Source: Pseudomonas sp. HAR-UPW-AIA-41 (GTDB taxonomy: Bacteria > Pseudomonadota > Gammaproteobacteria > Pseudomonadales > Pseudomonadaceae). Taken from it: a DNA stretch of 64,000 nt. Location of the stretch: assembly GCF_002304225.1 (NCBI RefSeq), contig NZ_NSLB01000008.1, forward strand, positions 1-64,000, given 5' to 3'. The notes below the pieces were generated by a model that did not search any database, was not told the DNA's origin, and saw only the letters and a program-made list of their open reading frames with translations. Shown here piece after piece: positions 54,458-64,000 of this stretch (within the stretch, counting starts at the first letter, position 1; the number at the start of each line of letters is the position of its first letter). Both the position numbers and the translations under genes were made by a program.

Positions 54458-55789
54458 TCAGTGTTTGTCCAGGCTCAAGCTGCGCTTCAGACGGCGCATG
54501 CTCAGCCACACCACGCCAATGCAGAAGGGCACGGCGATGCCGGTGGCCAGGTGGCTGTCGCTGATCAGTCCGAGGCTTTCGGCCGATTCCGCCAGGTATT
54601 TGCACAGGCCGACCAGGTAGTAACTGATCGCCGCCACCGACAGGCCCTCTACGGTCTGCTGCAGGCGCAGCTGGATATTGCTGCGTCTGTCCATGGCCAG
54701 CATCAGTTGCTGGTTCTGCGTTTCGATGGTCAGGTCGATGCGCGTGCGCAGCAGCTCGCTGGCGCGGTCGATGCGCAGGGCCAGATCGTCAAGGCCGCGT
54801 TCGCTCGCTTCGCAGGTGCGCCAGGCCGGTGTCAGGCGGCGCTGGAGGAACTCGCTGAAGGTCTGCAGGCCCGGGTATTCCTGCTCGCGCAGTTCGGCCA
54901 GGCGGTTGAGGATCAGCTCGTGGTAGGCGCGGGCGGCCGAGAAGCGGAAGTTATGCGCGGCGATCAGCTGTTCGACCCGGGCGGCCAGATTGCCCAGCTC
55001 ACCCAGCAGGCGGCGTTCATCAATGAGGTTCTGGATCTGGTTGATCTGGCCAATCGCGCCGGCCAGCTTTTGCTCCATGTCCTGCACCTGAGGGGAGATG
55101 CTCTTGGCCTGTGGCAGGGCCAGCAGCAGCATCATGCGGTAGTTCTCCATTTCCAGCAGGGTGCGCACCAGACGGCCGGTCTGGCAGGGATTGAGATCCT
55201 GATTGTGAATCAGCAGACGTCCGCAGCCATCACTGTGAATGCGATAGGCACTCCACAGGCGGGCCTGGCCGGCACTGACGTGGGAGCTGATCAGGCGCTG
55301 CCCTTCAAAGTACTGGCGCATGTCGTCCGGGCTGGGCGGCTGATCCGGTGCGGCGACGATGGCCACATGGTTGCTGCTGATCAGTTGTCCCGGCAGGGCG
55401 TTCAGCCAGTTTTCAGGCAGCAGGCTGAGCGCGGTCTGGGTGAAAGGCTCGCCTCCGGCATCCTTACTCACCAGGGTGTAGGTGGAGAATTCGGTATGCC
55501 GTTCCCAGCGCAGTTCGAAGCCGCCGAAGTCCTGGTAATAGCAGGACGACTGCGGGCTGGGCGGCAGCACGGCATGCCGTTCGCAGAGTTTCAGCAGGTG
55601 CTCATATTCCGCCCCAGGCTGCTGCGGGTCGGGTAGCAGGACCAGTTGCGAGAGGTTCGCCGGGGTGGGCAGCACCGGGAAGGGGCGGGCATGCAGCTCG
55701 TTGAACAGCGCTTCGCGTTCGGGATGAAAACGCAGGCGCTGGCTGGTATCGCTGGCAGTGGCTGGGGATTGCGGGAGGAGCTGATTCAT
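54458..55789 (-). CDS. DUF3422 family membrane-anchored protein
   Basis: A 443-residue protein with the DUF3422 start (RLRFHPEREALFNELHARPFPVLPTP), a long helical middle part rich in charged heptads (about 210-390), and two hydrophobic segments close to the C-terminus (VAAISYYLVGLCKYLA, IAVPFCIGVVWLSM). It is probably anchored in the inner membrane at its C-terminal end with the main part cytoplasmic. Function is not known. It converges on typA. Confidence 0.85.
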   Translation of the reverse strand: MNQLLPQSPATASDTSQRLRFHPEREALFNELHARPFPVLPTPANLSQLVLLPDPQQPGAEYEHLLKLCERHAVLPPSPQSSCYYQDFGGFELRWERHTEFSTYTLVSKDAGGEPFTQTALSLLPENWLNALPGQLISSNHVAIVAAPDQPPSPDDMRQYFEGQRLISSHVSAGQARLWSAYRIHSDGCGRLLIHNQDLNPCQTGRLVRTLLEMENYRMMLLLALPQAKSISPQVQDMEQKLAGAIGQINQIQNLIDERRLLGELGNLAARVEQLIAAHNFRFSAARAYHELILNRLAELREQEYPGLQTFSEFLQRRLTPAWRTCEASERGLDDLALRIDRASELLRTRIDLTIETQNQQLMLAMDRRSNIQLRLQQTVEGLSVAAISYYLVGLCKYLAESAESLGLISDSHLATGIAVPFCIGVVWLSMRRLKRSLSLDKH

Positions 55790-55956
55790 GGCGAAGGATC
55801 TGTGGTCGGCGGCCGTTCATCTGGTGTTGAGCCGCAAAGTGCTGAGTTGCCTGTGTGACGACGGCGATGCCGGCCTCGCCACACTTGGCGCAAACAATGG
55901 GCTGAGGAGCTTATGCGCGGCCACGCCGACGGCCCATGAGGCGTTATGTCGCACCT

Positions 55957-55973
55957 GTTAAGAATGGCTTAAT
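55957..55973. promoter_or_regulatory. PmrA-like box upstream of cptA
   Basis: GTTAAG-aatgg-CTTAAT matches the PmrA direct-repeat consensus YTTAAK-N5-YTTAAK in all but the first base of the first half. It lies 68 bases upstream of the cptA start codon, a distance suited to a PmrA-activated promoter. Confidence 0.55.
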
Positions 55974-56040
55974 GCGGCCTTGACGAAGATTTCACAGGTA
56001 CTTGGGCATAAAGCATTCATCTACTTCAGGTGAAATCGTT

Positions 56041-57777
56041 ATGTCGGCAGTACAAGCGCGTGAGGCGGGCAAGAAAATCGACTGGGCCGGTATCGGCTGG
56101 ATGTTCCTGTTCTTCTGGTATTTCTCCGGTGTGACCCACCTGATGATCAAGCTCAGCGACAGCGCCGGCTTCAGCGGCCTGCGCCAGTCGATCATCATGA
56201 GCCTGATCTGGCTGGCGCCGCTGCTGCTGTTCCCGGCCCGCACCCGCCTGCTCGGCGGCGTGCTCGGGGTTGTCTTGTGGCTGGCCTCGTTGCCGGCCTT
56301 CGGTTATTTCCTGGTGTACGGTCAGGAATTCTCGCAAAGCGTGATCTTCATTCTCTTCGAGTCCAATGTGGCCGAGGGCAGTGAATACCTGGCGCAATAC
56401 TTCAGCTGGTGGATGCCTCTGGCCTATCTGGCCTATGCCTTTGGTGCCTGGTGGCTGTGGCGCAGGCTGCGCCCGGTGTACCTGGGTGAGCGGGCCCGTG
56501 TGCTGGTGCCGGCGGTGCTGGTGCTGAGTGTGCTGGGTTATCCGCTGGGCAAGGAGTATGTGCAGAAGGACAGCTGGGGTGAGGCTGTCGAGCACCTGCA
56601 GACGCGTATGGAGCCGGCAGTGCCCTGGCAGCTGGTGATGGGCTATGAAAAGTATCAGCAGCAACTGAGCGAAATGCAGCGGTTGCTGGCCAGCAACGCC
56701 GCGGTCGCCCCGTTGCGCAATCTGCAGGATCTGGCGGGAGACAAGCCAAGGACGCTGGTGCTGGTCATCGGTGAGTCGACCAACCGTCAGCGCATGAGCC
56801 TGTACGGCTATCAGCGGCCGACCACTCCGGAGCTGGATACCCTGCGCGACCAGCTGGATATCTTCGACAACGTGGTGACGCCACGGCCTTACACCATCGA
56901 AGCGTTGCAGCAGGTGCTGACCTTTGCCGATCAGCAGAGCCCGGATGCCTACCTGACCACGCCATCCCTGCTGAACATGATGAAGCAGGCCGGTTACAAG
57001 ACCTTCTGGATCACCAACCAGCAGACCCTGACCGAGCGCAACACCATGCTCACCACCTTCTCCAAGCAGGCGGATGAGCAGGTCTATCTCAATCAGAACC
57101 GCAACCAGAATGCCCGTCAGTACGACGGGGATGTGCTGGAGCCGTTCGCCAGGGCGCTGGCCGACAATGCGCCGCGCAAGCTGATCGTGGTGCACCTGCT
57201 GGGCACCCATATGAGCTATCGCTTCCGCTATCCGGAGGAGTTCGAGCGCTTCACCACGGCGGAAGGGGCTCCGCAAAACGTCACCCGCCATCAGCTGCCG
57301 ACCTACAACAGCTATGACAATGCCGTGCTGTACAACGATTTTGTGGTGGGCAGTCTGATCAAGACCTATGCAGAGACCGACCCCAATGGCTTCCTGGTCT
57401 ACCTGGCCGATCATGGTGAAGCCGTGTTCGATGCGCCGGCAGCAACGGTGCTGGGGCGTAACGAGGCCAGCCCGACCTCGCCGATGTACACCGTGCCGTT
57501 CATCGTCTGGCGTTCGCCGCAGTGGCGTGCCGATGATCCCCGTGAACTGCAGGGCGCGCGCAGTCGCCCCTACAGCAGCGAGCACTTCATTCACACCTTT
57601 GCTGATCTGGCGCGCATCCGCTTCGATGAGCTGGACCTGAGCAAGAGCCTGACCAGCCAGCAGTTCGAGCCGCGCCCGTTGCTGATCGGTAATCCGACGG
57701 TGCCCAGAAGCATGATCGATTTCAGCCTGATCCAGCCGAAGAAGGCGGTGGACGACAAGAAGGTTGCGCAGAACTAG
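56041..57777 (+). CDS. cptA: Phosphoethanolamine transferase CptA
   Basis: A 578-residue inner-membrane enzyme that adds phosphoethanolamine to lipopolysaccharide (core heptose in Salmonella/E. coli). The N-terminal ~190 residues hold about five helices; the periplasmic sulfatase-fold domain has VIGESTNRQRMSLYGYQRP, VTPRPYTIEALQQVLTFAD, LNMMKQAGYKTFWITNQQ, HLLGTHMSYRFRYPEE and LVYLADHGEAVFD. It matches E. coli CptA (577 residues) through these blocks. The ATG at 56041 has GGTGAAATCG before it. Regulation by PmrA is suggested by the upstream box. Confidence 0.93.
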   Translation: MSAVQAREAGKKIDWAGIGWMFLFFWYFSGVTHLMIKLSDSAGFSGLRQSIIMSLIWLAPLLLFPARTRLLGGVLGVVLWLASLPAFGYFLVYGQEFSQSVIFILFESNVAEGSEYLAQYFSWWMPLAYLAYAFGAWWLWRRLRPVYLGERARVLVPAVLVLSVLGYPLGKEYVQKDSWGEAVEHLQTRMEPAVPWQLVMGYEKYQQQLSEMQRLLASNAAVAPLRNLQDLAGDKPRTLVLVIGESTNRQRMSLYGYQRPTTPELDTLRDQLDIFDNVVTPRPYTIEALQQVLTFADQQSPDAYLTTPSLLNMMKQAGYKTFWITNQQTLTERNTMLTTFSKQADEQVYLNQNRNQNARQYDGDVLEPFARALADNAPRKLIVVHLLGTHMSYRFRYPEEFERFTTAEGAPQNVTRHQLPTYNSYDNAVLYNDFVVGSLIKTYAETDPNGFLVYLADHGEAVFDAPAATVLGRNEASPTSPMYTVPFIVWRSPQWRADDPRELQGARSRPYSSEHFIHTFADLARIRFDELDLSKSLTSQQFEPRPLLIGNPTVPRSMIDFSLIQPKKAVDDKKVAQN

Positions 57778-57802
57778 GGCGTCTTGAACCGCGCAGGTGG
57801 GG

Positions 57803-57834
57803 GAGGCCGCAGGGCTGACCCCGCCGGCGGCCTC
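57803..57834. terminator. Hairpin between cptA and the YkgJ gene
   Basis: GAGGCCGC and GCGGCCTC form an eight-base perfect stem with a 16-base loop between the convergent genes; the right arm touches the stop codon of the YkgJ-family gene. Probably ends cptA transcription. Confidence 0.5.
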
Positions 57835-58228
57835 AGGCTTTTGGCTTGTAGGCGCAGTAGCCGGGGCGCGGGCCGACGCGCGGATGGTTGCGACAGGTAT
57901 CCGGGCGCTGGTCGTAGATGGTGCACAGGCGTGTCTTGCGGTCCAGGTACAGGCAATCGTTGTTGCTCAGGCGGGTGAGCGTGAAAATGCCCGTCTTCTG
58001 ATTGAAGCGCTCGACTATCCCGTCTTTTTGCAGGCGCTTGGCGATGTTCTTCGCCGGCTCGTCCTTCTCGAACGCATCCACCACGCCGATGCGGATCAGG
58101 TCGCTCAGACGCACCTCCACCGGCAGGGTGCAGCAGGTGGAGTGGCAGCTGTAGCACATGTCCTTGTTGTAGCGCGCCCAGGTATCGAGTCGGTCGATAT
58201 CGGCGGCGGGGATCAGGTTGTTCTTCAT
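57833..58228 (-). CDS. YkgJ family cysteine-cluster protein
   Basis: A 131-residue cytoplasmic protein with a Cys cluster near residues 25-33 (CYSCHSTCC) and another at the C-terminus (DCLYL, RLCTIYDQRPDTCRNHP, PGYC). This is the zinc/iron-binding layout of the YkgJ (UPF0153) family; function unknown. An ATGATG start occurs; the second ATG at 58228 is used because the AG-rich stretch upstream is better spaced. It is convergent with cptA and divergent from the DUF2339 gene. Confidence 0.83.
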   Translation of the reverse strand: MKNNLIPAADIDRLDTWARYNKDMCYSCHSTCCTLPVEVRLSDLIRIGVVDAFEKDEPAKNIAKRLQKDGIVERFNQKTGIFTLTRLSNNDCLYLDRKTRLCTIYDQRPDTCRNHPRVGPRPGYCAYKPKA

Positions 58229-58442
58229 CATCGGTCTTTTCTCGGCGCGGCCCGCAGCGCGTGGCGGGCGCGCGATGATAGCGGCTGGCGGGCATTTGTG
58301 AACCGCTGGGCGCTGTGTGGTAGGGATATGTGCCGCACGGATCTGTTGCCGGCGTCTCTGTTGACAGAGGCCGGGCTGGATATACTCGGCGTGGGTATGA
58401 CTGTCACGGATGCAATCGCCCCCGGGCGCGAGGGAAGCACGC

Positions 58443-61400
58443 ATGCAATGGATCTTCATGGTGGTGGGTCTGCTGGTCGGGGGTGTGGCCGGTGAGTCGC
58501 TCACCGGCGCCCTGCTCGGCGGGGTCTGTGGCCTGGCGCTGGGGCAGGCTCTGCGTCTGCAGATGCTGGCGGCAGACAATCAGCGCCTGCAAGATGAGCT
58601 CAAAGGCTTTGCCGAACGCTTCGAGCGCGGCACCCAGGCCATTCATGCGCGCCTGGTCAAGGTTGAACAGCAGGTGGCATCCGAGGCGTTCTCTGCGCCG
58701 CCAGCCGCTCCCGTGGCCGAGCCTGAACCCGAGCCAGCTCCCGAGTCCGCCGATTTTTCGACGCTGGCAGCCCATGCCGAGCAGGCGGAGACGGCCATGC
58801 CGGTGGCTGCGGCGGATGACAGTGAGCTGGTCTGGGAACTGCCGGCCGATTTGCCAGCACCGACAGTCGCCGCGGCGACCGCTGCCCAGCCGAGCGCACC
58901 GCTGGCGACGCCAGCAGAGCCCGTGCGTGCTGCGTCGCCTGTACGTCCGCAAACACCGCCACCGCCGGCCCCGCCGGGGCTGATCGATCAGGCTATCGAT
59001 GCGGTGCGCAACTGGCTGTTCGGCGGCAATCCGGTGCTGCGCATCGGTGCGGTGCTGCTGTTCCTCGGCCTGGCCTTCCTCCTGCGTTACGCCACCGAGG
59101 GCATGGTGGTGCCGGTCGAGCTGCGTTATGCCGGCGTTGCCGCCGCCGCTGTTGCCCTGCTGGGACTGGGCTGGTGGCTGCGTCACCGGCGAGAGGGCTA
59201 TGCCCTGATTCTGCAGGGCACCGGGATTGCCGTGCTGTACCTGACGGTCTTCGCCGCCATGCGCCTGCACCCGCTGATCGATCCCAAGGCGGCGCTGGCT
59301 TTGCTGGTGCTGGTCACCCTGTTCTCGGCGATTCTCGCGGTGACCCAGAATGCGCTGGGTCTGGCGGCGGCTGCCGCGTTGGGCGGGTTTGCCGCGCCGA
59401 TTCTCACGTCGACGGGCAGCGGCAACCATGTGGCGCTGTTTTCCTATTTCATTCTGCTCAACAGCGGCATCCTGGCCATCGCCTGGTTCAAGGCCTGGCG
59501 TCTGCTCAATCTGATCGGCTTCCTCGGCACCTTCGGCATCGGTTTCGCCTGGGGCATGCGTTCCTATACGCCGGAGCTGCTGGCCTCCACCGAGCCGTTC
59601 CTGGTGGTGTTCTTCCTCATGTACGTGGCCATCGGTCTGCTGTTTGCGCGCCGCACATTGCGCGATGCGGATGACGCCCCGCAGGGCGCCGAGCGCGGCG
59701 AGTGGCTGCGCTGGGCGGCGGGCAAGGGCGATTACGTTGATGCCACGGCGCTGTTCGGCCCGCCGCTGGTGGGTTTTGGCCTGCAGTTCGCTCTGGTTCG
59801 TCATCTTGAGTTCGGAGCGGCTTTCAGCGCACTGGCATTGGGCCTGTTCTACCTGCTGCTGGCGCGACTGCTGGCCGGGCGTGTCGGTCAGCGGGCGCAA
59901 CTGCTGGTGGAGACCTGCCTGGCGCTGGGTGTGGTGTTTGGCTCGCTGGCCATCCCGCTGGGGCTGGATGCGCGCTGGACGTCGGCGGCCTGGGCGGTCG
60001 AAGGTGCCGGTATATTCTGGATGGCCCTGCGTCAGCAGCGCCGGCTGGCACGCGGATTTGCCCTGTTGCTGCAGTTCGGCGCCGGCGTGGCGTTTCTGCT
60101 CGATCTGCAGCACGGCGGCGACACCCTGCTCACCGGCGCGCCACTGGGCGCGGCGATGCTGGCGGTGGCGTTGCTGTTCAGCTTCTGGCAGCTGCGTCAG
60201 CACCGGGCGCTGGTCAGCGACGGCGAAGCGCGGCTGTTGCCATGGCTGGCCGTCAGCGGCCTTGCTTTCGCCTACCTGATCGCCCCGCTGTGCTTCGCCG
60301 TGGATGGCACCGCGATCAGTTGGGCGGTGGCCGGTCTGCTGACCCTGCTGGCCGGCTTGCGCCTGCAGTCGCGCAGTTTCCTGTTCAGTGCCTTTGCCGT
60401 GCAGCTGCTCGGCGGCGCGCTGTTCCTGTTCGATATGGACGGCAGTCAGCTGGGCTCCGGCCTTGGTGCAAGCTGGCGCAGTCTGCTGGCCGCCTCGCTG
60501 ATTGGTCTGCTGCTGATTGGCGGCATGCTGCTGGCCGGGCGGCACGCGATGGTGCGCGAGGACCGCCGCCTGCTGCGCGGACTGACGCTGGTGCTGCTGG
60601 TCGGTCTGGTGTTCATCAACCTGGCGGTGCTGTTTGTCCTGCCATGGCTCAGCGCCAGCGGGGTGTGGGCGGCCACGGGGCTGCTGATCGTCTGGCTCAG
60701 CCTGCACCTGCAGCAGCGCGCCAGTTTCATCTTCGGCCTGTTGCTGCAACTGCTCGGTGGCCTGACTTTCTTCACCGTCAGCCCGCTGCTGCTGGGGCAA
60801 GTGAGTGGCGAAGAACTGACGCCGCTGGCCCATGCCGGCTTCTGGACGCCGATGGCGCTGGCGCTGGCGGCGCTGCTTGGCAGCTGGCGCCTGCGTCTGG
60901 CGGAACAGGGTGACGGTCTGGGTGCACTGAATCTGCAGCGCCTGGCCCAGCTGTTGCTGGTGTGGGGCGCCGCCTGGTGGGCGCTGACGCTGGCCAGTGA
61001 GGTACTGCGCTTTGTCGATGCACCGCTGCAGAGTGCTGCTCTGCTGTTGGTGGCAGCGGCCAGTGTGCTGCTGGCGACGCTGCTGGCAGTACGCCTGCGC
61101 TGGGTGACCTTGGCACTACTGTGCAGTCTGCTGATGCCTGTGGCGGGCGTGATCCTGCTGTGGGCCTGGCACAGTCAGTACCATCCGCTGGCGAACCTCG
61201 GCTGGCTGGCCTGGGCGGCGGTGTTTGCCGTGCATGCGCTCAGCCTGCGTCGTCTGGCGGCGCTGCTGCCGGCCGGGCCGCAGTCGGCCGCCCATGTGCT
61301 GGGACTGTGGCTGCTGCTCGGTGTGCTGGCGCTGGAGCTGCGCTACCTGCTGATGCTGCTGGCCGAGGCCTACAACGCCTGGCGCTGGCTGGGCTGGAGC

Positions 61401-62092
61401 GTGCTGCCGAGCCTGTGGTTGCTGCTGGTCTGCCGGGTGCAGCGCCTGCCCTGGCCGGTCGCCGCCTTCCCGCGTGAATACCGGCTGTGGGCGTCCCTGC
61501 CGCTGGCACTGCTGATGCTCTTGTGGTTCTGGCTGGCCAATGCCTTCAGCGCCGGCGATGCCGCGCCGTTGCCTTACGTTCCGCTGCTCAATCCGCTGGA
61601 AATCGGTCTGCTGCTGGCGCTGCTGGGTGCCGGCCTTTGGCTGCACGAAGGACTGCCGGAGCTGGGTATCGAGGCCGAACGCAGCCGCCAGGTGGTCGCA
61701 GTGGTGGTCGGTGCCTCACTGTTTGCGCTGGCCACGGCTATGGTCTTCCGCACGGCGTTCCACTGGGCCGGCGTGCCGTATCAGTTGTCGCTGCAGCTGG
61801 ATTCGATGCTGGTACAGGCGGCCTGTCGATTGTCTGGACCCTGATCGCCCTGGCGCTGATGATCGTCGGCCATCTGCGTGTGCGCCGCGAGCTGTGGGTG
61901 GTTGGTGCGCTGCTGATTGCGGTGGTGGTGGCCAAGCTGTTCTTTGTCGAACTGGGCAATCGTGGTGGTCTGGAGCGCATCATTTCGTTTATCGGTGTGG
62001 GCGTGCTGTTGCTGGTGGTGGGCTACTTTGCCCCGCTGCCGCCGCGTCAGGAGGAGGCCTGTGAGCAACAGGCTGGTGAGGAGTTGAAATGA
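58443..62092 (+). pseudogene. DUF2339 membrane protein, one-base frameshift
   Basis: A long multi-helix inner-membrane protein (DUF2339). Residues 1-22 are hydrophobic, then a Pro/Ala-rich linker with charged coiled-coil (~25-70), then over 20 membrane segments. The frame starting at 58443 runs 1133 codons and stops at 61844. The expected C-terminus, with ALMIVGHLRVRRELW and ISFIGVGVLLLVVGYFAP, continues in the -1 frame to 62092. Reading CAG GCG GGC CTG instead of CAG GCG GCC TG at 61817-61824 would restore one protein of about 1216 residues, so one G appears to be missing near 61820. It may be a sequencing error or a true mutation. The ATGA overlap with the DUF3999 gene is in the restored frame. 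Confidence 0.85.
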
Positions 62093-63444
62093 AGTCCTTG
62101 ATGGCCCTGTTGCTGGTGCTGGCCACACCTGTTCTGGCGGTCGAAAAGGCCGAGGACTTCGCCTGGCAGGCGACCTTGCAGACGCCGGTCGCCGGCCCCT
62201 GGTTCCAGCTGGACCTGCCGCTGCCGGCGCTGCTCGCTGCACGGCATAACGATCTGCGCGACCTGCGCGTGCAGAACGCTCAGGGCCAGTTTCTGGCCTA
62301 CAGCCTGTTGCAGCCCGCAGCGGAATATCGTCAGGCCGAGCAGAGCCATGGCGTGCGCTGGTTCCCCCTGCAGGCCGAGCAGGCCACCACCGGCCTGCCG
62401 CCGGGATTGCGCATCGAGAGCCGCAGCACGGGCACGCTGGTCGAGGTGCAGCCTGCGACGACATCAGGCAACCAGCCGTTGCCGCGTCAGGGCTGGTTGC
62501 TGGATGCCAGTGCCATTCAGGCGCCTCTGGTGCGTCTGAGTCTCGACTGGGACGGTGCCGAAGGCTTCCAGCGTTTTGCCGTGGAGAGCAGCGATGATCT
62601 GCAGCACTGGCAGGCGGTGGGGGACTATCAGGTGGCGCGCCTGAGTTTTGCAGGCGATCGCATCGAGCAGCGCGAGGTCAGGCTGCCGGCGCTGCGCAGC
62701 CGCTACCTGCGACTGCTCTGGCGCTCGCCGGCGGTGGCCCCGGAGCTGAGGGCGGTGCAGCTGGTCAGTGTTCAGGAGGGCTATGTGGAACCGCCGCTGC
62801 TGTGGTCCGAGCCGTTGCCGGCGCAGCCGCTGGATGCGCAGTCCTACCAGTGGAAGTTGCCGCGGGCATTGCCGGTGCAGGCTTTGCGTCTGCCGCTGAG
62901 CGATGCCAACAGCTTGGTGCCGGTACGGGTGCAGGGACGCGTCGACACCACCCGGCCGTGGGCGGCAGTGACGCAGGGTGTGCTCTACCGCTTGCCGCAG
63001 CAGGGGCGCGAAGTGCGCGAGGAGGAACTGCGCCTGCCGGGCTGGCCGCTCAGCGAGCTGCGTGTGCAGGTGGATGCGCGTGGTGGCGGCTTTTCCAGCG
63101 CGCCGCAGTTGCAGTACGCCCTGAGTGGTCAGCGTCTGGTGTTCCTGGCCCGTGGCGAGGGGCCTTATCGTCTGCTGCTGGGCAATGCGAAGGCTGCCTC
63201 CGTCGAATTGCCGCTGGCGACGCTGATGCCCGGCTACAGCAGCGAGCAACTGCGTGAGCTGCCCAAGGCCACGCTGCTGCTTCCCGCCGCGCAGGCTGCG
63301 CCGGAGCAGACTCAGTCGGGTGCGGTGGCCGGTGATGCTCAGGCGGATTGGCAGCGCCTGGCCCTGTGGGCGGTACTCCTGGTCGGGGTTTTGTTGCTGG
63401 GGGGGATGGCTTACAGCCTCCTGCGTCCGCGCAAGTCTGTGTGA
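62089..63444 (+). CDS. DUF3999 domain protein
   Basis: A 451-residue exported protein: signal peptide (SLMALLLVLATPVLAVEKAED), then beta-rich domains including RFAVESSDDLQHWQAVGDYQ, similar in look to F5/8-type ligand-binding folds, and a C-terminal membrane helix (LWAVLLVGVLLLGGMAYSLL) followed by a short basic tail. It is likely periplasmic and anchored by the C-terminus. It overlaps the end of the DUF2339 frame by four bases and this pair is typical of Pseudomonas, so the two products probably work together. Function unknown. Confidence 0.85.
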   Translation: MKSLMALLLVLATPVLAVEKAEDFAWQATLQTPVAGPWFQLDLPLPALLAARHNDLRDLRVQNAQGQFLAYSLLQPAAEYRQAEQSHGVRWFPLQAEQATTGLPPGLRIESRSTGTLVEVQPATTSGNQPLPRQGWLLDASAIQAPLVRLSLDWDGAEGFQRFAVESSDDLQHWQAVGDYQVARLSFAGDRIEQREVRLPALRSRYLRLLWRSPAVAPELRAVQLVSVQEGYVEPPLLWSEPLPAQPLDAQSYQWKLPRALPVQALRLPLSDANSLVPVRVQGRVDTTRPWAAVTQGVLYRLPQQGREVREEELRLPGWPLSELRVQVDARGGGFSSAPQLQYALSGQRLVFLARGEGPYRLLLGNAKAASVELPLATLMPGYSSEQLRELPKATLLLPAAQAAPEQTQSGAVAGDAQADWQRLALWAVLLVGVLLLGGMAYSLLRPRKSV

Positions 63445-63581
63445 GTTACTTCACATTGTTCGGTCTGCTGGCTAGGCTAGCTGCCTGGTGACTGGGTGAG
63501 TGACAGCCGCAGCGGAGAGCGGATCAGGATGAGTGCGGTTCTAGGGTATAAGGTAAACGCAACCTTGGTTCGGGGGCGGGC

Positions 63582-64000
63582 ATGAGCGCCTGTTCGATCA
63601 ACCAATGGCAGTTAACCCCTCCGGTGGTTTTGTGTATCTGTCTGAGCGTAGGGGTTATTTTGCTGGCTCGCTGGGTCAGTCGGCAGCAGGCCTTTCCCGG
63701 GCGTAACAGCTTTGTCCTGCTGCAATTGACCGTGCTCTGGTGGATGGGGGCTGCCGCTCTGGAAATGGCTGCCCTGGCGCCAGACTGCAAGGTGCTCTGG
63801 GCGCAAATGGCCTGGCCGGGTATCGCTGGCGTGCCCAGTTTCTGGGCGGTTTTCCTTTGGCAGTATGTCAATAGTAGTCAGCGTCCACTGCGCGCCGGCA
63901 GCATTGCATTGTTACTGCTCGGGCCGGTACTGATCTGGCTTTTAGCCCTCAGCAATCCCTGGCATCAGTTGTTCTACGGCCCCGGAACACAGCCGCTGTC
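63582..64000 (+). CDS. N-terminal 7TM sensor protein, cut by window edge
   Basis: The first 139 codons of a protein that continues past the right edge; the frame from the ATG at 63582 is open throughout. It starts MSACSINQWQLTPPVVLCIC with several successive hydrophobic segments (for example VVLCICLSVGVILLAR, FVLLQLTVLWWMGAAALEMA, SIALLLLGPVLIWLLALS). The layout, including ALEMAALAPDCKVLWAQMAWPG and NPWHQLFY, resembles the N-terminal seven-helix sensor domain of 7TM histidine kinases and diguanylate cyclases. The output domain is outside the window. Confidence 0.7.
   Translation, partial: MSACSINQWQLTPPVVLCICLSVGVILLARWVSRQQAFPGRNSFVLLQLTVLWWMGAAALEMAALAPDCKVLWAQMAWPGIAGVPSFWAVFLWQYVNSSQRPLRAGSIALLLLGPVLIWLLALSNPWHQLFYGPGTQPL

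Noticed and set aside
58404..60833. An 809-codon open frame on the minus strand opposite the DUF2339 gene
   Set aside because: It is Gln/Arg-rich and without domains, a shadow of the hydrophobic coding strand.
61811..61844. Programmed -1 ribosomal frameshifting in the DUF2339 gene
   Set aside because: No X-XXY-YYZ slippery sequence or downstream pseudoknot is visible, and the required change is one inserted G.
1..64000. CRISPR arrays, tRNA/rRNA genes, toxin-antitoxin or restriction systems
   Set aside because: No regular direct repeats, cloverleaf structures or matching protein families were recognised in the window.

Overview
The window is chromosomal DNA from a gammaproteobacterium of the genus Pseudomonas or a very close relative. 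The grounds are the high GC content, dense gene packing with ATGA/TGATG overlaps, and Pseudomonas-type gene groupings: arcDABC beside fabY-cysQ-nudE, ntrBC-DUF4124-glnA-thiI-typA, creBCD, and a DUF2339/DUF3999 pair. From memory, the PAO1 order PA5170-PA5177 (arcDABC, fabY, cysQ, nudE, yrfG) and PA5117-PA5125 (typA, thiI, glnA, ntrB, ntrC) is recognisable here. The creBCD and glcB blocks lie elsewhere in PAO1. No rRNA, tRNA, CRISPR array, insertion sequence or prophage gene was recognised.

Layout. 1-6.6 kb: a truncated glycine-zipper protein, a periplasmic binding protein, the HAD nucleotidase YrfG, the nudE-cysQ-thioesterase operon, a TauE/SafE permease and fabY (initiating ketoacyl-ACP synthase). 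6.8-19.7 kb: an acyl-CoA ligase, then a polyamine block. That block holds a PuuB-like oxidase, an aldehyde dehydrogenase and a Tat-exported flavin amine oxidase in one operon, a divergent LysR regulator, a PotF/SpuD-like binding protein, a Tat-exported SpdH-type spermidine dehydrogenase, and potE with another binding protein. 19.7-24.6 kb: the anaerobic arginine deiminase operon arcDABC, with an Anr/FNR-type box upstream and hairpins between cistrons. Together 9-24.6 kb handles arginine, ornithine, putrescine and spermidine.

24.9-30.7 kb: creB-creC, then a small ORF and a CBS-domain gene, then creD with a Cre-tag-like site, then four short, overlapping membrane-type ORFs including one of 39 codons. 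30.8-34.7 kb: an HD-GYP protein, and a convergent pair made of a DnaQ-like exonuclease and a cNMP/CBS/DUF294 nucleotidyltransferase-like protein. 34.8-40.6 kb: a stretch of lower GC with a chemoreceptor, a porin and a small PstS-like binding protein in one operon (FliA-type promoter), divergent from two further binding proteins, one resembling the glycerol-binding protein GlpV. No permease is present.

40.7-50.7 kb: malate synthase G, a GNAT acetyltransferase, GcvR, RarD, ntrC-ntrB, two tandem DUF4124 proteins and glnA with a textbook sigma-54/NtrC promoter. 51-64 kb: thiI, typA, a DUF3422 protein, cptA (phosphoethanolamine transferase, with a PmrA-like box), a YkgJ-family protein, a DUF2339 membrane protein broken by a one-base frameshift, a DUF3999 partner, and the start of a 7TM sensor protein cut by the window edge.

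Nothing here is an obvious new defence or mobile system. The most novel-looking parts are the permease-less chemoreceptor/porin/binding-protein island, the coupled small ORFs behind creD, and the apparent periplasmic polyamine oxidation arrangement.
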